DNA of 64,000 nt. Origin: Paraspadella gotoi. Its lineage: Eukaryota > Chaetognatha. The notes beneath the pieces are model-generated. The model saw only the letters and a program-made list of their open reading frames with translations, was not told the origin of the DNA and searched no databases. The stretch is taken from assembly GCA_051294375.1 (NCBI GenBank), contig CM119266.1:12700081-12764080 (forward strand), read 5' to 3'. The position numbers and the translations under genes were made by a program. Positions 38,701 to 49,500 of the stretch are shown piece by piece. The stretch's first letter is position 1. Each line of letters begins with the position of its first letter.

Positions 38701-41700
38701 ACGTGGACGAGCTCCGCAAAGCCGTGACTCACGGCGACGACGTCCGTCATGAAGTTCGTCTCGTGAAGCGGCATCGTCCACGACGTCTTCTCTTCAGTGA
38801 ACTCATCGCACGGCGATCAGTCAATTCCAGGGGGAACTGCTGGGCGCGAATTCGGGCCGGAACCTCGAAGACCACGTGGCGGGGAGAGACTTGGCAAGAA
38901 GGAGAGGAGACGGATTCCAGCGTCGGCCGCTTTAAATTCCATCTTCCGACGAGCGCTGGCGGCGGAAGTTTGACGTCCCTGGCGAGGAGCACGTTGGCGG
39001 GATGCGCTCCGAGAGGAATACCGTGCTTGTGCAGAGTGTCGATGACGGTCTGTTTCATTTCCTCGTTATAAGCGTCAAAGTCGATGACGTTACGAACGAC
39101 AGAGGCGAGTCTTCGTGAGAAAAACGCTGTAGATGCCTCACGATGTTAACGACCTCCCGCGTCGAATAGGGATAAGCGATCTGCCCCTGATCCGCCAATC
39201 CGCGCAGTTCGCCGAAAGCCATTACCAGCTTCTTCAAGATCTCCTCGGGCAAATGGGACCGTAGCTCCGCAGCAGCTGCATCTCCGACGCGAGATCGGGA
39301 TTGTCGATGGCGTGGGCCGAAAAGAGATCGCCGAGGGAAGCAAAGAAGTCGTTTCCCAAAAAAGGGAAACCCGGTCGATTGGCCAGCACGATCATCCGAA
39401 ATCAGGGTGAGTTACGATAACGTCTTCGTCCGTCGTTTCGGCTTCGAGTTGCCGGCAAGTATGCGACGCCCGTCCCCGAGGATCATGGATCCGCTCTCAA
39501 CGAGCGTTTTGAGTACGCAGGTGACGTGGGTAGGCGCCTTATCAGCTTCGTCCACGACCAGGACGTAGCCATTCTTGACAGCGCGAACGAGTGGTGAGTC
39601 TTCGTAAGTGATGACTCCGTCGGAGACTTTGGGTTGCAAAGTCAATGACTGCACGGTTGTGTCGCGATGTAGCTGAACATATTCGCGCGGCCGACGCAGC
39701 AGCTGCAAAAAACGATCGACGATTTTGTTTTTGCCAACGCCCTGATTGCCGACCAGCAGCAAATGTTCACCCAGTTGGAAGTCCTGGAGCATGGCCTCCA
39801 AGACACGAAGGTGTTGGGTATTTTCATAAAAGATAAATTTGTCAGGAACGAGAAAAGCATCTTTGCTTTCGTAAAGCGGCGCCTTCGTTGCTCCGATGAT
39901 AAGGAGTCCGTCTTTCACAACCACCTGCGTCATTTCTCCTGATTTGAGCGGTCTCTTTTCTATTCCCTCTTTCTCCATGCTCGCATCCAAAGCGTTTTTA
40001 GCGAGCGAGGGAAGGAAGCGCGAGAGGCATGACTTTTCAATGGCAGCTCGTAGGTCGGGCGCAGCGTCGGGAAAGGAGGCCATCTGACGGGCGGTTCTGA
40101 GGAGCTGACGAGTTGATAAGGAAGTCGAGAGCGATTTTAGCGTGGGGTCGCGGGAATCACGCAAAGACTGAGTAAATCGCAACAAAGGTTCGATTTTGGC
40201 ACGTTCGAGATTGGGCACGCTCTTTGTGATCACGTCCAATTCCTCAGCAATACCCAAAGGCCTCATTTGATGATAAAAGAAAAGCGACAACTGCTCCGCA
40301 TTGAGCCAAGCTTGCGAAGCCGTACCGCCGGTTATAGGGGGTTCAGCCAACGCGACAATGCGAAAGGAAGGGTGAATGGGCAGGATGCGCCGATCGTTCA
40401 TCTCGGTCTCGCTCCACCCGGCTTTACGAGCGACGGCGTCGTACTTGTCGCGGGCCATGATGCGGGTCCCGTCGAAGAGGGTCGTCTCCCTATCATGCAC
40501 AAGCCGAGCCAAAGTCGCCAGCGTAGATCGGTGCAGCCGGTGTATTCCGTCCAGCACGGCCAAGCGGCCCTCGACGGCGGCGCGAACCAAGGAACTTTGG
40601 ATCCAGACCGTGTCTCCGGCGGCGTTCGTTGTCCGAGTTTGCAGCAAATCCCGCGAAGTCATGTCGGCGTAGAGAAGAATGGGCGCGGTCTCGTAGCCGA
40701 GAGCGGAGGCCAGACGGGAGACGACCTCCGTCTTGCCACAACCCTTGGGACCGATGAGGCAAAAGTCCCGAACTGCGTGAGACTGGAGAATCTCGCCGAT
40801 GATTGACTCGTGATAGGCGTTGGTGACGTAAGAGGTAGGCGAGGATATTTCCGATTTGGTTCCCATGGGAACATCGAAGGCGTGACGCTTGCCGGACGAC
40901 GACGACGCCAGCGTCACCGTCGCCGAATGAGGGGATGAAGAAGAGGATGCAATTTCGGACAAGTGAAAGTCGTCGATTTCCCTTTCGAGAAGATTGAAAG
41001 TTTTGAGCGCGTCCTTGGCAATGTTTTGCGAATCTTCCTTGAGAACAATCTCGTAGGGGTAAATGCGTTTGACTAGCGTGTGAGCGGAGAGAGATGGGAC
41101 GTTGTTTAAAACTCGCGCGGATTCTGGGAGAAGATCGAAAGGAAATTCGAGGAGAGAATAGCCACCGCCGACTTCTTTAGATTGGAGAGCGGTGACGAAC
41201 GAAAGGAGACGAGTGAGACGGTCCTTGGAAACGGAGGGAGCTAAGGCCAACATTTGGTCGAGTCGCTCTTGAAACGGAACAGAACCGACGTCGCGAGCTT
41301 GGAAACGGCTACGCAGCGGCGGATCAAGGGCGTTGCCAGGAAACTTTGGCACTGGGTGACCAAGGGCGATAACCCGGAAGTCCTCGGAGACGCGCAGTAG
41401 ACGCCATGAGTCGAGCTCTGCTCTGGAGTGCGAGAGAAGGAGCTCGTCGTAGCGAGGACCCGCAACGAGGAATCTTTCAAAATCAGTTAATTGTAATTGG
41501 GTAATTAAATTGAAGTAGTAATCAATTCGGGGCATGACTAATCGGCCGACTCGTCCTCACCTTCCATCGTCCAACTGCATCTCTCGATTTTCCAGCAGAT
41601 TGTTTAAGATGGGCAGGACGTTCCGCTCGGCCTTATCGATGCCCTCCAATACGAGCACCCTTCCCTCGACAGCCGCCCGTACCGCCGCCTGGTCGAGATA

Positions 41701-43115
41701 AAAAGCGGTGGATCCTTTGATCTCACGTCGCTGTTTCAGGTCGTTCTCCGTCGTGTCACGAGAGAGCGAGACAAACTCGCACTCTTTCTTGGTTAACTCT
41801 AGATACTGCATGGCGATCACTCGACGAAGATGACCTTGGTTTGAGAGGAACAACATTTTATAAAACTCGGTTAACCCTTCTGAGAGTATCAATAACGAGA
41901 GTTTATTCCTACATACACTCATGTGCAAAAAAACAAGTTTGAGCAAACAATGTCGGATCTGCCACGATCATTATCGGTAATTAATTAATTAATTAGGCAA
42001 TTAATTAGGCAATTAATTAATTAATTAGATCCAAAATGTTTGTTTTGATTGATTAATTCACTGATTAATTATTGATTAATTAATTGACTAATTGATTAAT
42101 TATTTTATTAATTAATACATCTTGCATTTACATTTAATATAAAAAGAAAAAGAAGCATAATCAATTAATGAAACAGGTTTTTTGTTTTTTTTTTCATTTA
42201 AACTCATTTCCACTCAAACGATTCCATCAAAACTTGATTTCCACCGCAATCAAACACTTTCCTACCCACATACAAAATTCCATTCATCCAATCACGAGTA
42301 ATTGGTGTTTTTTGCTAAGGTGGGACGGACGGACAGACGGACATCTTTTTTTTTGCATAATTTATCATAACTCGATGTTCTGACCTGATATAAGTGTATG
42401 CCCGATAAGATTGAGGGGGCGGACCGACAAAGTGAATTATAGAGTCGGGATCTGCTGATAAGCGCCACTTTATAACTAACTTCCAGACGCTCTATAAAGA
42501 TATTTTTAGAAATTATATATATATATAAAAAAAATCTATCCCTCGGGATATCCAGTATTATTTTTTTGAAATTTTTAATCTACTACAAGGAAGGCAAAAT
42601 ATCAGATGAAAAATGATTAGTTTGAAATCAATCAGATTTTTTCACATTCAGCTTTGCGGTAGAGTACTTCATTTTAAAAAAACATTGCTCCTAAACGGAT
42701 GGCCCAATTTTAATAAAATTTATGCCAAACTTATTATCTCTTAATCATCTTTGAAAATTTTGTTAAAAATTTAAGTATATAAGGTGATTTTTAAAGTTAT
42801 GTAATTCCGCTTACCAGGCGGGCCGATAAGAAAAACGTCCTGCCCGACGGCTTCCTTCTGCATTAACCATTTAATATGACGAAGGTGACTTTGTGGAAGA
42901 CGATCCCACGAACCCACGTATCCCATTGGCACGAGTTCCCAAGATTCCGGTTCCGAGACGGGAACCGTCACGTCTCCGAGGGTCACTGTTCCGCCTGGCT
43001 TTTTAACTTTGACGCCGCTCTCGTTTGAATGAATGGCAGCGCTGGAGTGCCACGGACGCACCAGAAGGGCGACCACGGAACGAATGCGCGTCGCGTGGCA
43101 CAAAAGCAGCGCCAT
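35744..43115 (-). CDS. VWA8: VWA8, mitochondrial AAA+ ATPase with a VWA domain (frame interrupted)
   Basis: Seven exons (42815-43115, 41561-41834, 38089-41473, 37497-37773, 36892-37432, 36654-36819, 36563 to about 35745) encode about 1,920 residues (human 1,905). The N-terminus is a mitochondrial presequence (MALLLCHATRIRSVVALLVR). AAA+ modules carry P-loop-like motifs at the exon 1/2 junction (LIGPPG), IGPKGCGKT and VGNQGVGKN, with Walker B VLVVDEAD. Later come PYSTREVVNIVRHLQ, HVGGNTWAGGSGGRDTAG and a C-terminal VWA domain with a DVSGS MIDAS. The reported location is the mitochondrial matrix; the biochemical role is poorly defined. The 3.4-kb exon 3 needs five single-base corrections (about 39,435; 39,399; 39,256; 39,112; 38,813) to stay in frame. 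The corrected phase then matches the next exon exactly. The stop codon is hidden by a 10-N gap. The left boundary is approximate. Confidence 0.9.
35752..35761. other. Assembly gap (10 N)
   Basis: Ten undefined bases just after the conserved LQQIFTS end of VWA8, where its last codons and stop should be. Confidence 0.99.
41970..42130. repeat. TTAATTAA-type repeat in VWA8 intron 1
   Basis: Repeated ATTAATTAATTAG and GGCAATTAATTA units within the 980-bp first intron of VWA8. The rest of that intron (41,835-42,814) is AT-rich with nothing recognised. Confidence 0.8.
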
Positions 43116-43237
43116 TGATTATTCCGGGTGTAATACGTCACATGGCTATTTTTTCTTTTAATTCTAAACGTATAAAAACAAATGTAAAAAAGAAAATTAA
43201 TGAAAAATCCGATGCAATGCGATGATAACCAAATGAT

Positions 43238-43391
43238 GGATGCGATGATAATCATTCATTGATGCAGTGATAAACATTCATTGACGCGATAATCATTCAT
43301 TGATACGATGATAGTCATTCATTGATACGATGATAGTCATTCATTGACGCGATGATAGTCATTCATTGACGCGATGATAGTCATTCATCGT
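43238..43391. repeat. 22-nt-unit minisatellite
   Basis: About seven head-to-tail copies of a 22-nt unit (consensus CATTGACGCGATGATAGTCATT, with GATACG variants). The first copies are shorter or more diverged. There are no unique spacers, so it is not a CRISPR-like array. Confidence 0.85.
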
Positions 43392-43609
43392 AACTAAAAC
43401 AAATGCGTGTATGAATGAGAGAGAGAGAATGAGAGAGAGAGAGAGAGAGAGGAGAGAGACAGGAATATGAAACATAACAATTTAAAAGACCTCAATGATG
43501 CTATATCTAAATTTTCAGCTTCTTATGGTTACACACTTGAGCTATTTTCAATAATTTCCAAAACAACCGTAACAACGACGACGGTCAAAAGAACAGAAAC
43601 GAATTCACA

Positions 43610-43645
43610 TCTCGCCCAAGTCGGGCATTCGCCCGTCTGGCGAGA
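43610..43645. other. Strong stem-loop
   Basis: The outer stem TCTCGCC/GGCGAGA (7 bp) and inner stem CGGGC/GCCCG (5 bp) are separated by a small internal loop and capped by ATTC. It is much more GC-rich than its surroundings. The strand and role are unknown; it could be part of an ncRNA, a 3'-end signal or a mobile-element tail. Confidence 0.5.
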
Positions 43646-43911
43646 TAAAAATAAACTTAACGTCTTAATAGAAATTGAAGGAAAGCCAATCTGAGTTTGA
43701 TCAACAACAGATAATTTCAAAAAATAATTGGAATAATTAGTAATCTGATCACAGGAAAGGTTACCGAGCAAGTTGGGTATAACCTTGATTTTTGAAATTT
43801 TTGGGCAATTCAATTTTTAATCTTTCATGGATTCTTATCTATCTGTCTTCAGTTGTAGATAATCACAAAAGCAACAAAAACAAATGATTCAAACAATCAC
43901 GAAAAAAATGA

Positions 43912-45105
43912 CTAGATTAGAAATTTATTTTGAAGAAATTCGAAGGCATAGTCGTACACTAGAAGCATGATCGCCCCGCCAGGTCCAAGACGCATAATTT
44001 TAGGAACGAGCCCCCGGTACAACGCCTTCACGCCTTCTTCTCTCTTGACCGTGGCCATCGTGGCAAAGCACCCGCGGTACTTGACTTGACCAGGAACGGG
44101 CTGCGGTCCTTGAATACGACTTTTGGCAACGTCGAATGGAATGTTGATCATGGAACTCAAAGTTCCGGACAAGAGACCTGATGATAAGGCAGTAAAACAA
44201 TTTTAAGGAGCACTATGGTAAGAACTACGGTTATCTTTCACGGACCTATCAAAAACTTTCGCCCAAATTCTAAAATGGGATCGTCCAAAGGAGGAAATGA
44301 ACCCTTGACGTTGTGGTAAAAGCTGAAGTAGACCATGTTGAAAACGCCGTGCCGACCCAGAGTGGCAGTAAGGCCTTTGTTGAGGCCCTCGTTCCCGAAC
44401 CCTTGTTGTCGAACGATCTCACGAACGGTTGACCACGTGCTCTTCTGCTCTTTCAGGCTAACGTTAGTCTCCGTCTGCAGACGAACTTTGACCACCTTGA
44501 AGAACGAGGGGCGTCCTAGAGCGACGGGGATTTGCGAAAAGAACTGACGGGGACCGACAGCTTCGTCGACAAAATAAAAACCTCGAAGGGATTAATGACG
44601 ACGGCTTCAGTGAGACCAGCACTGAGTCCGGCGAGAGTGAAGGCCAAGGCGTCGGGTTGCTTCTTGCCGAAGCTAAACAAGACTTTGTATTGTTCGAAGG
44701 TGAAAAACTTAGTGGCTCTCTTCGGCGTTTCGGCCAAAAGAGGAGGCAGGATGCCCTTGTATAAAGACATCACACCTTCCGAGCGTATCATTTGGCGAAA
44801 GCAATCCGCCACCGACGAGTAGCGAACGTTCATCGTATTGTAACCCTTTAAAAGATATACAGTTCAGAAGTTTTGTTTTTTTTTTAATTTCTATATAAAC
44901 CAATTGGAAAATTGACTTGAACTTGAAAACGGGTTTTGACTAAATCCAGAGGATGCATCAACAAGACTTCCACGAAACCTGCGCATCCTCCAGCCGCGAA
45001 TTGACAGGCGCCCTGGTCATGGCGGAGGATCTTTTATTAGCTAATTTTATTTTAATCTTCTTACTAACGGCGTACCTGTTTTATTAGGGACGGTGGTTTA
45101 GACAT
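43912..45105 (-). CDS. SLC25A21: Mitochondrial 2-oxodicarboxylate carrier
   Basis: Five exons (45076-45105, 44917-45012, 44582-44845, 44246-44495, 43912-44177) give 301 residues (human 299). The three mitochondrial-carrier repeats carry the signature motif: HPLDLVKTR, NPFEVVKVR and IPFDVAKSR. Family-specific stretches include GILPPLLAETPKRATKFFTF, LNKGLTATLGRHGVFNMVY and KSRIQGPQPVPGQVKYR. The known role is exchange of 2-oxoadipate and 2-oxoglutarate across the inner mitochondrial membrane in lysine and tryptophan breakdown. The 10-codon first exon (MSKPPSLIKQ) was chosen because it restores the carrier N-terminus with consensus splice sites. An in-frame start inside exon 2 does not exist. 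BUD23 ends 172 bp upstream. Confidence 0.95.
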
Positions 45106-45277
45106 TCTCCGGTTTATCTCTAATAGCTATACCATGAAAATTCAGTCTTCAATATGGATGTGGAGTTCTTTTCCCATATCTAGGCCGGAAATTTAACTAT
45201 TCACTAAAAAGTCATATAAATAAACTAGATAGTCAAATCAACAACAAACAAGAAATAGTTTAATCACTAAACAAAAG

Positions 45278-46294
45278 CTAGAAAGAAGTGGGGCGCTTTC
45301 GCCCGGTGTATTTGGAATCTCTCTTCGTCTCTTTTCCCTGACGCATTCGTCTTTCTTTTTTCTCCTGAACCCAAGCTTTGTGCGTTTGATGTTTAGCGCC
45401 CTTCAAGTTGCGAATCTTTTCCTTTCTGTCGCTGAAGCTGATTTGACGAGTATTTTGAGGTTTATCGTGAGAGCCAAGACCTGAATTTTAACATCACATA
45501 AGTTAACATGTTTAAACAGGTACCAGTAGTTAAGCGGTCTTCAAGACCTTACCTTTCGGAAGTGCCTCGTGAGAGCCGCCCGTCATCAGGCAAAGAAACA
45601 TTTTCTTCGCTTTGGTGCTATTAGGATAATCGACGACCAAGCCTCCGCTAAATCCCGCTCTCATAGCTGATAAATCATAAAAAACTTTATAGAATACACA
45701 ATTTGGCTAATTTTTGAGAGAAAAAAATTGTTTTCGAGCTTTCTAATCACTTATTTTAAACTCACCCTGCTGCGTGATCAATTCGACTTGAGAATCGTTT
45801 TCGGGGTAAAATTGAAAAACGGCCCGCGCGCCGCGAGCCAGCGACGCGTAAAGAGACGCGAAGAAAATGCCGAGTCTCTTGGCGGGCTTGTGAGAGGACT
45901 TGTCGGCGTTGCAAAGCCACTGGAGGGCGGATATGGAAATGGCGCCGTCGGCGACGCCGGGACGAAGGGGAACTCCCTGACCCATGTCGCCCAGGAGGAG
46001 ATCGCCTTCGACCTCCCTCTCGACGGCGACGTTGAGCATGGCTCGAGAGATGTCGACGCCGATCCAAAAGAGCCCCTTTTCTGTGAGGGTCTCGCCGCTG
46101 AGTCCGGATCCGCAGCCGAGATCGAGAACGAGAGCGGGTCGATCTTCCGGCAGGGCGAGAAGCTCCACAGCGCGACTCGTCATTTGTTCTTGGATCTGAA
46201 TCATCCTCGAGTTAGTCGTGTATTTCTTCGCTTCTTCTTCACCGTAGAAAATCTCTGGCGGCGCCTGATGTTCCGGCCGTCGACAGGACGCCAT
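45278..46294 (-). CDS. BUD23: 18S rRNA (guanine-N7) methyltransferase BUD23
   Basis: Three exons (45766-46294, 45553-45666, 45278-45480) give 281 residues, the same length as human BUD23 (WBSCR22). The SAM-binding motif is [10 protein letters not shown] (residues about 55-64), followed by [14 protein letters not shown] and [12 protein letters not shown]. The C-terminal tail is basic ([17 protein letters not shown]), as expected for nuclear localisation and pre-rRNA contact. The known role is m7G methylation of 18S rRNA with TRMT112 and maturation of the 40S subunit. The gene lies 300 bp below the TLDc gene and 172 bp above SLC25A21. An acceptor-like site lies 72 nt before the ATG. Confidence 0.96.
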
Positions 46295-46594
46295 CGCTTG
46301 TTTTTTAAAGACTTTGCGACAAACTTAATAATTATGCAAATGAAAATTACCAAATTATCGTTACGTCTTGAAAAGAAAAATCTCGATAACAATTAACCCA
46401 CAAATGGATATTGAAAGAGACAGTGGTATAGATTGGTAGCCAGTATAAAGTTTGGGTAGCAGGTCGTTTTTATTTTTCAGAGTTCCACTAAAAGAAGCTA
46501 TATTTTAAACTTTTGTTTTCATCCGAAAAACTAAAGAAAGAGCTGCATTATCGTTCGAACGCTAAGGAACAATACGAAAGTTAAAGAACAAAAG

Positions 46595-49500
46595 TCAATT
46601 TCTTTGGTTGTGCCGCGTCGTGACTCCGCCGAATTCCAAAAGGAGGCGATCGGGATTGTTTTCCCAGCCGGAGCGACCTCCCTCGCCGAACGCGGCTTCT
46701 TTCCGGACGTTTTGTCCCTTGCGAGCCTCGTTGTCCTCCCACTTCTTTTGGCTGCGCTGCTGGTCGAGTGCGAACAGGCTGGAACAACCCCAAACTTCGA
46801 TGGTGCGGATGTTCTGTTGGAACCCTGGAAGAAAGTCAAAACACTTTATAACTACTACATACTACATAATTTCCTTTAACGTCACAGTTCCGCCTTCAAT
46901 AAAAATATAATTTCACAAGTAACCATTAGACAATGTGCAGAGATCCAATCCAGAATCGATCTTTAACAAGGGGGCTTTCGGGTCGTGTCCGAGAATGAGA
47001 CCTTTCGGTAGGGAACGTCCCCACTCGTTGAGATAGAGAATTTCGCGACCCGTCTCTCTTATTCGAAATCTAGGAACAAAAAAATAATAAAATTTTCTAA
47101 TTCTTCTATTTGTAACAAATCATACGGAGCAAAGCATATAAACATACAAAAACAAATTATAATTATTTCATATAATTTCACGACACTATTACCAAGTTTA
47201 AACATGCAAATCTGCACACTCACTGAGGTTGGGCTTCAAGGATAACAGAGTCGATTCCCCCGAATCTCGTCGTGCTCTCCTTCCATTCCGTGTCGGCGCC
47301 GACGACGTAAAGGTCTCCCGCTTCCAATTCCAACAACATCACCGTGTGACCTTTGTAGGAGAACACGTGATGCTGAAAGGGGAGAGGAACGGAAGGTAAA
47401 TAAATAACTTCTTATTAAAAAAAATGTTGTTGTTACCTGAAAACGGTTCATGCTGAGCCCGTGGGTGTTGCTGTTGTACAACAGCTCCCACTGAGTCGGA
47501 TGACGAGAGGCCTCGATTCTTTCCAAAACGGGATCCAACGGAGCATCGTCGACTACGACGAGAAATCTCTTTCATCACGGGAGTTTACAAATCAGGTGAG
47601 TCTCAGTGAGCACTCACCCGGCGACGAGGCGACGTAGAAAGACTTGCTCAAGATGCAGGAAAGTAGCCAAGTGAGCATCGGGCACAGAACCTGTTTGCTG
47701 TGCAACGTACCGCTGAGCGAGGCGCACGAGGATTGAGAATTTAACGTATGCCTCTTTTCGTGGCCGTGAGCCGTCTCGGGTGTAACGTGTACGGCCGCCG
47801 CGCGAGAGTGATCGTTCAGCTCCGGATTCGAGAGGACGGGGCCTGGGCCAGGTGAAGATTGTGAATAAAGATGAAAAATGACATCTAGTTCTCATAAATC
47901 TGTCATAAAACCTTTCGGGTCGACCAAGGCGCGGAGCAACCATGAGTGAGTCGACGCGAATAAACGCGGACAATGTTGATAAACCTGAGAAAATTATTTT
48001 ATCTTTTTCAAAATTATATGCCATGTACACTGGGAGTGAATGAACGAAACTGTGAGAGAGTCTTGATTGAAAGCTTGCAGGGACTTGCTATGACATTATC
48101 TTGTAAGTCAGGGGCAAGATAGCTTATTTATTAAATGAATGGATAATTTTTATATTGGTTGTACCAATTTCATGGATAACAATTGGCTAATGTTACTTCC
48201 ATCATCCATACCCATGAAAGAAACTCGTCTTTAGAAACCGTATTTTTGGAGTTCATTATGGAAAGGACCAATGCGTTGAGTAAGTACTGATCTTCCAATG
48301 TTAAAGCAGAGACTTTTTCTTGAAGATGCTCTTGGAGCAGAAAACACGTGATGAGGGCGTGGCGGAGGTGAAGTTCGTCAATCTCGTGACCGTGATGATG
48401 ATGTTCGTGGTGCTCGTCTTTGTGCGTATTAAGCCCTGGGTATACATAAGTAATATAAGCATTAGGGTGGAGTGATTTGAAAAGACATTGAGCGATTGAA
48501 CATTTTTTTTGTTGCCTTTGTATATATAATAAAAAAATAATTAAGCCCTTTTTTAAAAAGAATTTGCATAACAGTATCATTTAATTGAATTTTTTTATAG
48601 TTAATATAGAGGATGCGGCCACGTTCGAATCGAAGCTCCCTATCAAGATTCTTTTATATTTTACTTCTATTCCAAAACTGGCATAGTCAAGGCTAAAACA
48701 ATTATGTCAATATGGGCAGATTTCGAAAGTTTGGCGTCTTGGGAAGCCCAATGTAGGGTAGAAGCGCGCATCGAAATTCCCATTTTATTCATGCCCAAAA
48801 ATGGTATTTAAATGGATTGGTCAGACCGTTTTGTCCCTAATCCAAGAAAACCTCCTGGCTCTTGAGTAAAAAGAACTCAAATCATACATATCAGTACAGT
48901 TTCCGAAACCTTATTGTCTTCTCTACATGATGAAAAAAAGCCAAATTAAAATTCTTGCAATCTTAATTGCTTGATAAAGCAATCAAATGAACTGGTTTTT
49001 TAAAGTGAAAACTGCATAGTCAAGCCTCATTTTTTTCAATTTTGAACACAATTGCACAGAAACTGTATTGATTTTACTATTCAAATCAGGTGAGCGCAGA
49101 GCTTAATTCAAAAGCGTTTTCTCAATATAATGCAAAAAATTTAAAAAAGTTCAATAAAAACTTGATTTAAAAACAAAAAATCGTCGCACAGTGTTGCTTG
49201 TGAGTCCTAAATGCTAGAAAAATATTTTTTTAAATTTTTTATATATTATATAATATATAAAAATATTTATATAAATATAATTATAATGTTAAGAATAAAT
49301 TTTTTTATTCAATCCGAGAAAAAGTAGTATTATATAATAAAAATATAATATATAAAAAATTATATTTTACAATAAAATTAACTAAATTTTTCCAAACCTG
49401 CAACAATTTTTATTATGGTATAATTAAAAAAATATAAGATTAAAATAAAAATTTTAATTTTAATAAAATATAATAATCATATTAAATATAAAAAATAAAA

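Larger units (their letters stand above)
43116..43911. other. Intergenic spacer SLC25A21 / VWA8
   Basis: The longest gap in the minus-strand gene array, about 800 bp. It holds a 22-nt minisatellite, a (GA)n tract (43,419-43,459) and a strong hairpin at 43,610-43,645. The plus-strand frame 43,467-43,694 has no homology I recognise. Confidence 0.5.

Noticed and set aside
43238-43391. CRISPR-like regular repeat
   Set aside because: Copies are directly adjacent with no spacers, in an animal genome; it is a minisatellite.
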